This document shows positions 1 to 10,089 of a stretch of 64,000 nt of DNA, in pieces. This DNA comes from Aphrophora alni (taxonomy: Eukaryota > Arthropoda > Insecta > Hemiptera > Aphrophoridae), in NCBI GenBank assembly GCA_963513935.1, contig OY740774.1:26989949-27053948 (forward strand). The letters run 5' to 3'. A program made the translations under genes and the position numbers. The notes below the pieces were generated by a model that saw only the letters and a program-made list of their open reading frames with translations, was not told where the DNA came from and made no database searches. Position 1 is the first letter of the stretch; each line of letters begins with the position of its first letter.

Positions 1-365
1 TTGATAATATATGAGTTTTCTCTAGTCAATTGTTGCAGAGAATTTTTACAGCTCTCTAATATCATGTTTAGTTGTTGAATTAAATTTTGTTTAAATCTTA
101 ATCCTGGTAATATGTTGCAGGGCCCTTTTGTAGTCCTGCACTATTTGTTAATTTTGGTAATTTATTGTCCATAGTATATAGTTGTTAACTTGTTGCAGGG
201 CCCTTTTACAGCCATGTAGCATGTTTAGTGTGTTATTGTTGTTTAAATTTTATGTAACTGTTTTTTAATGTTAAGTTTAAGTTTTTAAGTTGGAGCGTTC
301 TTTACGCTCTACTTTGCAAAGGCGATGATGACCGAAATGGTTTTTCGCCTTTAAACCAAAAAAAA
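1..365 (+). repeat. 3' UTR and tail of an RNase H-bearing LINE (5' truncated by window edge)
   Basis: No ORF is seen. The segment matches the reverse complement of 60236-60560, which lies directly downstream of a LINE RNase H domain, so this is the 3' end of the same non-LTR family. Shared signals are a repeated TTGCAGGGCCCTTTTACAG-like motif and two terminal hairpins (293-309 and 318-352). It ends in an A-rich AATAAT tail. The stems are conserved through compensatory changes between the two copies. Confidence 0.75.
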
Positions 366-1100
366 AAATAATAATAATAATAATAAATAAGTAATCTTGT
401 TGGCTAAATATTTACGTCATTTTATTAACCCTTTTGTTTTGATTAAAAACAAGATAAAAATAATGTATTCAAATCCAACTAACAAAACGTATAAATAATA
501 TTTCTAAAAAAAAACCTTCAATTCGCATAGCAATGATTGGTCTTCCTGTTTCGTTCAATGTAATACTAAAACAATAGCGCACATCATTGCCATATTTCCA
601 GTATGACAAAGCTTTCTTCTCTTGTCAGGTATGAAATAGTGACTGTCCAAAGTTTGGCAACAACGCTCTAATTTGCCTGTATTGTTGTAACACCTGCATC
701 ATATACAGTAATCTACCTGCGAAATGTCACGTCCACCATGTTACGTCACACATCACCCCATACATCGGACGATACCGTGTCCTTCAGAAATTGAATTCTG
801 ATTGGTTATTGAAAGGCGTCATTTTCCTACCCTTGTCAAAGCCTTGGCTTCATTACTTCAGTTAGGCTACAGACTCCAACTCTGTTAGACATCAACGTCA
901 TGATTCCTCATACCAACTCATTGCAGTTCTCTTTTTAACAGGAATTACTAACAGTTCTTACTAACAGTAATTTACTTTTCTCTTATCAGTGCAATTCTAT
1001 TATTCTGTGTGTGGATTGTGCAGTACGTGAGATTGTGGTTTGTGCGTCTGATGACCATTAAGTTATGGTATAAAACTGATAGATATTTTAAGTGTTTTTA
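366..1100. other. No gene seen
   Basis: AT-rich sequence with no convincing ORF, repeat or RNA. Around 720-900 it is less AT-rich and lies upstream of the FHA-related fragment, so promoter sequence is possible but nothing specific can be shown. Confidence 0.4.
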
Positions 1101-1183
1101 CAGTGCGCACATTTAACGATACGTCTAAGAGCAGACTTTCAAACAATCACGTAAGTACAAACCTACAATTATTAATTTTTGTT

Positions 1184-1330
1184 CAGAATCAGTGTTCAAC
1201 GATTCATTTGTGCTTGGGACTCAATTTGAAACGAAACAAGAAAATCATGAATGGTCAGAAATTGTGGTACCCGAAACACCGGAGCCTGAAGATATGACGA
1301 ATGTTTTGGAAACAGCTGAAAAAAAATTGA
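1184..1330 (+). pseudogene. Partial inverted copy of the FHA-domain gene (C-terminal exon)
   Basis: The plus strand encodes SESVFNDSFVLGTQFETK and continues through VPETPEPED, nearly identical to residues 133-169 of the minus-strand FHA protein at 1473-2144. It then diverges (MTNVLETAEKKLKTM) and stops at TAG 1339-1341. Just upstream are a donor-like CACGTAAGT (about 1149) and an acceptor-like TTTTTGTTCAG (ending about 1183). These look like remnants of an intron too short (about 36 bp) to be functional as it stands. The copy is joined tail to tail with the minus-strand gene near 1455-1475. It looks like a genomic rearrangement product rather than a working gene. Confidence 0.6.
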
Positions 1331-1472
1331 AAACGATGTAGACGAAGACAAAGGCACGTTTGCATCATATCCTTGGACAATTAGTAGTAACATGAAAACT
1401 CCCGAAGTGAGTTATAGTAAAATGATACTAAGAAAATAGTCCCAAAGGAAAATGTGGAGGGTGCGTTTATCA

Positions 1473-2144
1473 TTAGAAATAAGAGTGTTTATCATTAGAA
1501 CTAGTGTCAGAATCAGTGTCAGCTTTATCCTGTGCAGTGTTTTCAACCTTTGTATACGTTGTAAAACAATCTGCAAATGTGATTAAATCTTCATCTTTCA
1601 ATTTGTGACGTACGTAGGGTGCAAGTTTTTTCGTCACATCTTCAGGCTCAGGTGTTTCGGGTACCATGATTTCTGACCCTTCATGATTTTCTTGTTTCGT
1701 TTCAAATTGAGTCCCAAGCACAAATGAATCATTGAACACTGACTCTGAACTAGTGTCAGAATCAGTGTCAGCTTTATCCTGTGCAATGTTTTCAACCTTT
1801 GAATACGTTGTAATACAATCTGCAAATGTGATTAAATCTCCATCTTTCAATTTGTGACGTACGTAGGACGCAAGTTTTTTCTGTCCCAACTTAGTTTTGT
1901 TTCTACTGCCAATATCAAAAATTTCATGTAATTTATCATCTTCAACCTCTATGACTGCATGAAGCTCTAAGATAAATGGATTATCGATTATAATATTACA
2001 TAGATTTGATCGGCCAATACAAATGCTGCCTCTAAATACTTCAAAGTATTGATCTTCGAACATGAGTATGGCAACCTTAACTCTTCCATCCACTTGATCA
2101 GGACATGAAGGTGCTTCATCTGATCCTAGCCGTGGAATCAACAT
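1473..2144 (-). CDS. FHA-domain protein, MDC1/Mu2-like, with internal duplication
   Basis: The 223-residue ORF starts MLIPRLGSDE. Residues about 33-117 form a forkhead-associated domain: G44-R45 in the first loop, H62, and GSRNKT with N82. The stretch RHKLKDGDLITFADC strongly recalls the end of the MDC1 FHA domain. FHA domains bind phosphothreonine peptides. MDC1 and fly Mu2 are nuclear DNA-damage adaptors, and the SDT-rich stretch at 128-135 recalls the CK2-phosphorylated SDT motifs of MDC1. Oddities: the Ser of the canonical SxxH motif is Leu here, and residues about 90-133 are repeated almost exactly at 172-216. An inverted partial copy lies at 1184-1330. The ORF may be one exon, a truncated paralogue or a pseudogene. 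The FHA assignment is good; function is inferred. Confidence 0.65.
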   Translation of the reverse strand: MLIPRLGSDEAPSCPDQVDGRVKVAILMFEDQYFEVFRGSICIGRSNLCNIIIDNPFILELHAVIEVEDDKLHEIFDIGSRNKTKLGQKKLASYVRHKLKDGDLITFADCITTYSKVENIAQDKADTDSDTSSESVFNDSFVLGTQFETKQENHEGSEIMVPETPEPEDVTKKLAPYVRHKLKDEDLITFADCFTTYTKVENTAQDKADTDSDTSSNDKHSYF

Positions 2145-2744
2145 TTTTTTTCTAATATTGTAACTTGTTTACAACACTCATAAATTCAAATGAAAAAAAA
2201 ATGTAATTTAACAATGACACACTCATCTGAGAGTAGGACAGAGTATGTCAATTTACCTTTAATATGAAATAACCATAAGTAAATAACATAAAGACAGTAA
2301 CATCGTAATTATTAAAATCAGCTATCTCTCCACAACTTTAACAATTCAACTGTAGTATGTCTGTACTCTACAACTCTACTACTCTGTAGTCTAGTGTGTC
2401 TAGTCTGTAACTACTCGCTAATACATTTAAATGTTCGAGAAAATGTTTATAATCACTACACATGTAGATAGTTCATATTATGTTAATAAAATAGAAATGT
2501 CAATGACCGACAACACGTAGAGTACTTTAGTTTTTTAAACTTACAAAGTTAGTTAGCTCACAATGTTGCGGATAAACTTTTCGAACCTATTTAAGTCTTG
2601 AATTACGACTTACTACTTGACTTCAACTTCAAACAAGCCCATAACAGTCCTTATCTGCCCTGCTTATCGTCGCTGTTTGTACAGTCTCTGTTTACACAGT
2701 TATCAACCGTCAGATATAGATTACTTATTAAAATAGCAATTTAT
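2145..2744. other. No gene seen
   Basis: AT-rich, with only short ORFs and no recognisable motif. It would hold the upstream region of the minus-strand FHA gene. Confidence 0.4.
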
Positions 2745-2749
2745 TTTTT

Positions 2750-2844
2750 TACTTATAATTAGATTTTACAAAATTGATTAACTTGCATGAACATAAAATT
2801 TACTTAAAATTAGATTTTACAAAATTAATTAACTTGCATGAACA
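2750..2844 (+). repeat. Tandem duplication of about 51 bp
   Basis: The block TTAGATTTTACAAAATTRAT plus TAACTTGCATGAACA occurs twice in succession (about 2758-2792 and 2810-2843). Confidence 0.75.
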
Positions 2845-2845
2845 C

Positions 2846-3543
2846 TTCGAAATAACAAATATCTAACCCCAAAACAATATGCGCCACGCATAATATTACA
2901 GTTTTTACATCGCACATTTGCGTATGTTCCGAGATCAAAATAAAACCTTCTAAGTAAGTATTTGCCTATATCAAGGGGTACCAACTTATAGAATGAAATT
3001 TCCTCTACAACATACTGTAAAGAACGAATACGTTTTTCTGACATAGAAAAATGAATTACGTCATTTCGAAAACTGCACCGAATGCCAAATGAATTTCGTC
3101 CGTCAAGTTTGTACTATGGTCAAGTAGAAATATCTCTGGATCTGTGAGACGCAGAAAAATTTGTAATCTACGGTTAGAAAGAGACATGTGATCTATGGAA
3201 CAGTGTTTTGGTTGACTTAATTGACAGATAAATAGATTTGTAATCACATGGGGGGAAAATGACGTCGCGTTTACTAAAAACAGCAGTTGAAATTTACGAT
3301 TTTAAGCATCAAAAATATGCGAACTTCACCAATTTTTGGAATATTATTTATAACTTTTGCGGTATTTTTTTTGCATGATTATGCATCTAAGGAACATAAG
3401 CTTTCCAACAGTATTTTATTTTTTGCGATAGGACAATTTTAAATGAGCGTAATGTTGAATTGCAAAATACGTGTTTTAGAGTTGATGAACTAAGCCATGC
3501 ATTAAACACCGACCCGCTGAGCGGGTCAGTGCCGCTTCTAGGG
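2846..3543 (-). mobile_element. End of a degenerate piggyBac-type element
   Basis: On the minus strand the element begins TTAA (3544-3547) then CCCTAGAAGCGGCACTGACC, the CCCTAGA-type start expected of piggyBac ends, followed by a perfect 8-bp-stem hairpin at 3511-3527. The block 3290-3480 is closely similar to 52675-52860, the end of another TTAA-flanked element here. The other end was not found, so the boundary at 2846 is approximate. Short ORFs inside it have no recognisable product. Confidence 0.6.
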
Positions 3544-3547
3544 TTAA

Positions 3548-4325
3548 ATCACTGCTTAAATACAACTGAAACTGAAAACAATATTTCTCTGTACTCAAGT
3601 TAGCACTTTTATATTTTGTCCATTTGCCATTTAACTGAACCTTGTTCGCTCATGAAATACTCGGCATATTTCATTTTTATAGATTTTTCCTTTAACTTCC
3701 CTTTGTTTCTTGGCAAAGGACAACTTGGTAAAGGTTGTAGACCACTTATGGACAAAGCAAGGGTACCAAAGTACATCACAACAATGGGAATCTCAAGCAC
3801 ATCAGACGTCATTTTCGTATCCACAAGGTCAAGATACACGTTATTCCACTGGAACTTACGAATACCTTAAATCGCCGGGAAGCAGTGAATCCTCAATTTT
3901 TGATTTAGACATTGGTAAACAGCAGAAAAATTAAAATGAATAGAGTTCAAAAGTGCGAAAAGTGATGTGTAGTTTAACGCTTCTTACTTTGTTACAATAA
4001 TGAAGTGTCATTTATTTTAATTTTTTTTAAATTTTGTGTACGAAGTCGTATTTTAAGTATTTTTATTTCAATTCTCTTATTAACAATTTTGTACTCAGTA
4101 AATAATATATTTCATTGAAAAACAAATATTGTAGTGATTACAATTACTTAAAATATGGATTTAGGCATTTCCAAAAATAAAATGTATTTCTTAACTTATA
4201 TTTTTGCATGAATCACTCACTACCTTTTTAACAGTAGTGTCGTAGCGTTATCCCATTAAGTAGTAAACTGTATAAAAATATGGACTTTAAGCTGAAATTA
4301 TTAACTGTTCCTTATGCCAATTTTT
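3548..4325. other. No recognised gene
   Basis: Contains overlapping short ORFs on both strands (3609-3934) with no recognisable domain, then AT-rich sequence. Confidence 0.4.
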
Positions 4326-4779
4326 AATAACAAAACTCACCTCAACGTAATGGCTAGTCGCTCCACAGGCTGAATACTGTCTCTCATGTTTGTTTGAGTC
4401 TTCTGCAAGTGTGGCTTAAGCTTCTCTAACAGTTCGTCAAAACTCTCAATTGACATACGGTAAAAGTTGAAAAATTTATCACTATTCTTCCTCAGGTTTC
4501 CGTACAGAGTTTTAAACGCAACATATTTCGGTCTATCCACAATAATAGGGTCAACCCACATATTCCTATTCCTTCGCTTTCTTCTTAGGTACAGGAGATA
4601 CAACAGCCGCAACTTTCGTTTATCCATAGTTCCTACACGCAATATTCACTAAGTGTTCACTGTATGACAAACCAAACTCGACTGTTAAATTGGAGGGAAA
4701 CGCTCGCAAATACAGGTGCTCGTGTGAACAGCACAACGACCCACGTCCGCATGCGCATCCGCTCCGTGTGAAAGAGCCC
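4326..4779 (-). pseudogene. 5' end of a PIF/Harbinger element, first transposase exon
   Basis: The minus-strand terminus GGGCTCTTTCACACGGAGCG (ending at 4779) is typical of PIF/Harbinger elements, and the flanking TTA (4780-4782) fits their three-base target duplication. Downstream is an ORF of about 98 codons starting at 4627 (MDKRKLRLLYLL). It ends in KFFNFYRMSIESFDELLEKL and PVERLAITLR, the usual N-terminus of HARBI1-like nucleases. The reading frame runs into a good splice donor (TTGAG/GTGAGT, about 4340). The DDE-containing exons are absent, so this is a truncated 5' end. Confidence 0.75.
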
Positions 4780-4782
4780 TTA

Positions 4783-5640
4783 GGGAACGCCAACCAGTAG
4801 CGGGATAGAATTGAATGGAGATGAGTCTAGGATGATAGCGTATGCGGATGATGGAGTGGTGTTGGTGGCTGGGGAGTCGTGGAAGGAGCTGGAGCGGAAA
4901 GGTGCGAATGTGATGAGAATGTTGGACGAATGGTGTATGAGTGCTAAGATGTGTATGTCAGAAAGTAAGACATTGGGTATGCTGCTGAGAGGAGGACTGA
5001 ATGTGGGAAGGATGCCTGTGGTTGAATGGGGTGAGGGTAGACTCAAAATGGTTAAAGAGGTAAAGTACTTGGGGGTGACCACGGAGGCTGCGTGTGTAAT
5101 AGCAAGTGTGGTCCCGTTGGATTTGGAAGTGGAGAAGAGAGGTGTGATGTGCAAGGTAAGGATGGAGGGGGAGTGTGAATGGAAGGGGAGACTAGTTGTT
5201 AAGGATGGGGGGAAGAGAATGATGAAAGATTGGATGATGGATGAATGGCAAGCAAGAGAGATGGGTAGGGTCCGAGAAGGGGAGGGATACTTTTGGGTGT
5301 TGGGGAAATGTAAGGGAAAGGGTTTTGGCGGGTTGGGTTGAGCCGGGGTATTATGTAACGTAGGCATTAATTGGGCATGGGAATTTTTTGTCAAAATTGT
5401 GGGGTTTCGGGTTGGCCCGCAATGAGCAGTGTGAATGTGGTATGAGGGAGACGGGGGATCATGTGTTGTTTGAGTGTGAAAGATGGGGAATTGAGAGGAA
5501 TGAATTTATGGGGAAATTAATATTGTGTTTTATAAGGGAGGGTTACTGTCTAAGGGGGGGTTTGTATTTTTAGGGAATTTGTGGAGAAGTTATTGGGGAA
5601 GAAAGAGAGGGAGGGGGTGAAAGGGGGGAAATTTTAGAGA
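4783..5640 (+). pseudogene. R1-clade-like LINE, reverse transcriptase C-terminal half (decayed)
   Basis: From 4811 the translation contains IAYADDGVVLVAG, the catalytic YADD box of reverse transcriptase, then EVKYLGV, as in R1-type LINEs. An internal deletion joins this to a distal segment (about 5095-5340). After a stop and a frame change, 5388-5573 gives KLWGFGLARNEQCECG and HVLFECERW, the Cys/His motif at the end of R1-type ORF2. The protein would copy element RNA into the genome; this fragment is broken. It lies immediately 3' of the Harbinger target site. The long minus-strand ORF over the same interval is its shadow. Confidence 0.8.
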
Positions 5641-6310
5641 TGGGGGATAATGGGGGCCTGAGCTCCGAAGAGTAGAGGGATATTTATTTAGTAATGTATA
5701 AGAGTTATTTAGTATTTATTATGTTGTTATTTATATATTTATGTATATGTAAGATTATTCAGAGTATTTAATTATTGTTATTGTAGTACTGTAAATTTAA
5801 TTGTATTAGTGTAGTTATATAAATAGGATGAATTATGTATGAGTGGGTCTTTATTGTCAAAGTATAGGGAGGCGTCCTGGGCCTGGGCCTGAACTGAGTA
5901 GGGCCTTAAAGGTCCAGGAACGAAGATTTAGTGTCGGGGAAGGGCGAAAAGGGGGGAAGTATGGAAGAGGGGAAATATAACGAGTAGGCGAGTTGGATAG
6001 GATAATAGGGAGTGAATGGGTTTTAGAAATTAAGTAATAGTAATAGTAGATCAAAGGTGTGAATGAGTGTGTGGATACGGAAGACCAGGTCAACTGGAGT
6101 GACATGCGTAGTCCCAAGCTTGTCATGAAGGGTGATCGAAACCGTAGCCCGGGAACCATGTGGGTGGACTGGCGGGCTAGCGACCAGTCTAAGCCTTTAA
6201 GGTGACGGTTCCTGGGACCCAAGCCACACTGGTACCACGGGTCCGTGCCCAAGCCCCTCGGAGGACCCTATGGGACCCCTCTGAGTGCACGGTAAGGAGT
6301 AGGTTTCGTG
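5641..6310 (+). repeat. Probable 3' UTR of the R1-like LINE
   Basis: Non-coding, G-rich on the plus strand and continuous with the LINE fragment. The GC-rich block 6100-6290 (ACCATGTGGG, GGGTCCGTGCCCAAGCCCCT) looks like an R1-type 3' UTR. Its exact end could not be fixed. Confidence 0.45.
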
Positions 6311-6911
6311 GGGATATTGTCAATGCTAGATAGTAGATGGTCCTCTCCTTCCAGGTATATTTTATAGAGTGAGGAGTTGGCGGAGAACCGAAAGGTCTAG
6401 ATACGCCAACTCCTGAGGTTTTGTTGTGATACTCTAATCTTACACTGTCCCTATAGAGTGCCCCTCGGGGTACAATAGTCTTGTGTTGTCAGACTATTGT
6501 GGGGTGCCGTCCCCTTTTTGTGCGTTTAAAGTGATTTAAATTTCTGTGATAAACTATAAACTTTGTGAATCTATTGAGTTAGCAGTGGTTCCTTATGGTA
6601 TTTTTTGCGAGGAATTCGAATTTGCATTTCTTTTATGTCAAAACTCACTCAATCATACCGAAAAACAGCCTTAAAAGTAGAGGTTGGTATCATAGGTCAC
6701 ATAATCCAATGGATTGTGTTAGTTTTGATGCCAGCTGATTTCTAGCCAATCAGCTGCCCGGTTTCAGCGGTGATTTTTAGGTTATGTTTGTGTTTTGCTA
6801 TAGCAGTGTTCGTTGTGTGTGCTTTCAACAGTGATTATTATTGTTTTTATGTAGGTTTTAGTTTATATATAATAAATTAGGATGGAATTAAATGTTACTC
6901 CTGTTGTTTAA
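6311..6911. other. No gene seen
   Basis: Mixed sequence without an ORF or clear repeat. Confidence 0.4.
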
Positions 6912-7384
6912 CAATTCGTTAGAATTGAAATAGTACCGCTCAACAATACAGCAATAAACGTTACAATAAAAGTAATGTAATGGCAGTTTTTATTGGTTTT
7001 GCCTTATAAAGTTTACTTAATAATACGTGCTTGTACTTAACATAATTATTTCATAATCTAATTGTTAAATTAAATTTTAGGAAGGAATAACAACTAGGCC
7101 TACTGTCCGTTCACAGTTTAGTTGATAGCATGGGCCTTATGGAGGCTTGCCGCTCTACTACCTGACCTAACTACATCGGCTCCTATTCACTACCACACTG
7201 AGTAGGAATATCCCTGTCTCAGTGTTTAGTTCAAGATCAACATTTCTTAATTACAGTAACGTACTTCATGTTTAAGTAAACCTTATTATGAAGTTTAAAC
7301 TACCAAAAACTGACATTACATTACTTTTATTGTAACGTTTATTGCTGTATTGTTGAGCGGTACTATTTCAATTCTAACGAATTG
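6912..7384. mobile_element. 473-bp MITE with 71-bp inverted arms and TTAA flanks
   Basis: Arms 6912-6982 and 7314-7384 are near-perfect reverse complements (outer ends CAATTCGTTAGAATTG). Both sides are bordered by TTAA (6908-6911 and 7385-7388), suggesting a piggyBac-type non-autonomous element. There is no coding capacity. The left Sailor inverted repeat (about 7115-7139) falls inside it, which complicates the order of insertion. Confidence 0.7.
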
Positions 7385-7839
7385 TTAAACAAATTTCTGG
7401 AATTTATTTTATATTCTCTAAAATAAAAAAATATACTCTTCAAATAATTATTAATACTTTATAACACGTAGACGGATGTTGTCCTGACTGGCGGTGACTC
7501 ATGCTGGGGTCGGCTACCTCTGGCCATTCCTTATCTCCCCAGTACCACCCCTCACACACAACCAAACATATCGTCAGTTTCTGAAGGATAGTGAACGTAA
7601 TCAGATCACTGTTCAAATAGTAGTGAATTTAGTGCATTTCATTACAGTGTTTATTTGTTCAGTGTAGTGTAAAGTAGTACTGTGAAGTTTTACAGTTAGG
7701 CCTGCCCTGCTTGCCCATATTTTGAAGTGCATTGGGATGAGTTGAGTAAACGGAGTTTTATTTATATCATTTTGTTTTAGTGTGTTTTGTACATAGTAAA
7801 CTAAGATTTTTTATTTACGTTTTGTTCTAAGTTACGATA

Positions 7840-9234
7840 ATGGACTCACGCAAGAAAGGTAAACCTATCAAAAGTGGAGATAGGAAAACAGTATTAAAAG
7901 TGTATGATTACTTTAAGAACTGTTACCCAAACGAAAGTGTACGATTCCTAGTGAATAAAACTAAACAGGCTACCGGAACCAGTGAATCTTCGATATATAG
8001 GATGAAAAAAGAAGGGAGTACGGGAAATGTTATTACACCTCGGAAAATTCGGCAGAAAGTGGAATATAAGACCAGCAGACGACTGAAGTACGACGGATTT
8101 GTCGTTACAGCGATTAGAAAAATTGTACATTCTTTCTTTTCAGAAAACATCCCACCTACACTGACAGCTGTTTTGGCCAAGGTCAACGAGGATGAGACGC
8201 TTCCAAACTTTAAGAGAACTACGCTCTGGAAACTTCTCAAAGAAAACGGATTTTGCTTTGAAAAAAGAAATAAAAAGGCCCTTCTGTTGGAGAGAAATGA
8301 CATCATTATATGGCGGCATTCTTATCTAAGGGAAATAAAACGGTGTAGAAAAGAAAGCAAACCCATTGTTTTTATTGATGAAACGTGGGTAAACGCTGGC
8401 CAAACTGTAAGTAAAATATGGAAGGATACAAATATAAATACACCGATGGATGTTTTTTTGGCTGGACTCACTACAGGTTTAAAGGAACCTTCAGAGAGGG
8501 GACCACGTTTTGTTATTGTCCATGCTGGAGGTGAGAAAGGTTTTGTTCAAAATGGGAAACTTGTATTTTTAGCAAAGAAAGGAACACAAGATTATCATGA
8601 TGAAATGGATGGTGAACGATTTGAGAACTGGTTTCTAAATAATCTCTTACCAAACCTTGAACCTGAAACTTTGATAGTAATGGATAATGCCCCATACCAC
8701 AGCCGAAAAAAAGAAAAAATCCCAAATACAAAATCTTTAAAAGAGGACATTAAAAAATGGTTACGAGAAAAAAACATAAATTTTCCTGAAGACAGCCTAA
8801 AGAAGGAACTTTTAGAAGAAGTTTCTAAAGTCAAACACTTATATGCAGCATATGTCGTAGATGAAAAAGCCAAAGAGTTTGGGTTCAGAGTGTTGCGTCT
8901 CCCTCCATATCACTGTGAGCTAAACCCCATAGAACTTGTTTGGAGTCAAGTGAAGAGGCATGTTGGTATGCACAATACAACATTAAAAAAAACTCTTATG
9001 GCTCCATTGATTGAAAACGCGTTTGATTCTGTACCAGAACAACAGTGGAAAAACTATTGCAAACATGTTGAGAAAGTGGAACAAACAATGTGGGAGGCAG
9101 ACAACTTACAAGACGATATTGAACCTTTTATAATACAGCTAACGGGATCTTCAAGTGAAGAATCAAACGGAAGTGATGACGACATGTCCTCTGACATCAA
9201 TGCTATATCTGGGGTGGCTCCTCCTCTCAGTTGA
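7840..9234 (+). CDS. DD82E (Sailor-type) IS630/Tc1/mariner transposase, intact ORF
   Basis: This 464-residue ORF has no internal stops. An N-terminal helix-turn-helix region (about 10-130, including TGTSESSIYRMKKEG) should bind the element ends. The catalytic domain carries D180 (FIDETW), D282 (VMDNAPYHS) and E365 (NPIELVWSQ). Exactly 82 residues lie between the second Asp and the Glu, the diagnostic spacing of the DD82E/Sailor group; most Tc1/mariner relatives have 34-41. The long spacer holds a charged, probably helical insertion rich in Lys and Glu. The acidic Ser-rich tail (about 434-455) is not part of the core. The enzyme would cut and paste the element. The intact frame suggests recent activity. 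The ATG at 7840 follows an AT-rich leader and opens the only long frame. Confidence 0.88.
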   Translation: MDSRKKGKPIKSGDRKTVLKVYDYFKNCYPNESVRFLVNKTKQATGTSESSIYRMKKEGSTGNVITPRKIRQKVEYKTSRRLKYDGFVVTAIRKIVHSFFSENIPPTLTAVLAKVNEDETLPNFKRTTLWKLLKENGFCFEKRNKKALLLERNDIIIWRHSYLREIKRCRKESKPIVFIDETWVNAGQTVSKIWKDTNINTPMDVFLAGLTTGLKEPSERGPRFVIVHAGGEKGFVQNGKLVFLAKKGTQDYHDEMDGERFENWFLNNLLPNLEPETLIVMDNAPYHSRKKEKIPNTKSLKEDIKKWLREKNINFPEDSLKKELLEEVSKVKHLYAAYVVDEKAKEFGFRVLRLPPYHCELNPIELVWSQVKRHVGMHNTTLKKTLMAPLIENAFDSVPEQQWKNYCKHVEKVEQTMWEADNLQDDIEPFIIQLTGSSSEESNGSDDDMSSDINAISGVAPPLS

Positions 9235-9750
9235 AGCCAACAAAAAAGGTTAGTTGTAATGTAAATAAGCAATACAACAAACAAAACATTATTTTAATTC
9301 CAAGTTGAAATTTTCTTATGTCGCTTCAAATAATATAAAGTGATGAAGCTAATGGTTAGTGCTTATTTTTCTAAATCCTTAATTCATTATAACAAATTTT
9401 GAATTTAAAGATTTTTCCTAAAGTTTTTATATTATATCATTTACTTTCCTAAAATAACAGCTCTTTTATCAACATAAATGTAAACTAAACAACTTCATTT
9501 TTTCAATAATTGTTCCACATTAATACAAATTATTCTTGAAAATATAAATATCAATAAAAAACCATATCAAGGGAAACATATTCCTAAAAACTAGTGTAAA
9601 TGAGTTTAAAAACGGACAATACATAACAATAATACAAACCCATAACCCCTCAACACTGAATGAAACCATGATGTAAGTGAGCGCATGTTGATGTTTTCAT
9701 GCAGGCTAGTAGCGTAAGATCTCCGTTTCAATAGCATGGCCAATGTCTGC
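9235..9750. other. 3' non-coding part of the Sailor element
   Basis: AT-rich sequence between the transposase stop and the right inverted repeat. No gene seen. Confidence 0.5.
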
Positions 9751-10089
9751 CCATGCTATCAACTAAACTGTGAATGAACAGTAGACGTAGTTTATGTCAG
9801 CCTAAATCGAAGTTCGTTAAACACAGACTTTTATGTTATAGCCTATGCCTATTATCACTCTTATCTGAAGCAAAGACAGACCCTATTAGGTTATTAAAAA
9901 CCCTAATAGAGTTTGTTCCTGATTTAGGTACAGTACTCAGAAAATGTTGCTCCAGAATACCCAAAGTGTAACCTAACAGATAGAATGTTCCAATGTAAGC
10001 AACTGAGTATGCGAGATGTGATGACCTTCAATAGGCTGTTATAAAAAATGTGACAGGGACATTTCATTTACCAAGCACATTTCATTTTA

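Larger units (their letters stand above)
7090..9800 (+). mobile_element. Sailor-like (DD82E) Tc1/mariner-superfamily element
   Basis: The transposase gene is bracketed by inverted repeats: CACAGTTTAGTTGATAGCAT at about 7115 and its reverse complement at about 9751-9775. Weaker matching continues outward on both sides, so the ends given are approximate. No unambiguous TA duplication could be assigned. Confidence 0.6.

Noticed and set aside
3609..3934. Overlapping ORFs of 74-84 codons on both strands
   Set aside because: No recognisable domain, and lengths expected by chance.
4780..5394. 204-codon minus-strand ORF, Ser/Pro/Thr-rich
   Set aside because: It is the antisense shadow of the R1-like LINE coding strand, which has the YADD motif.
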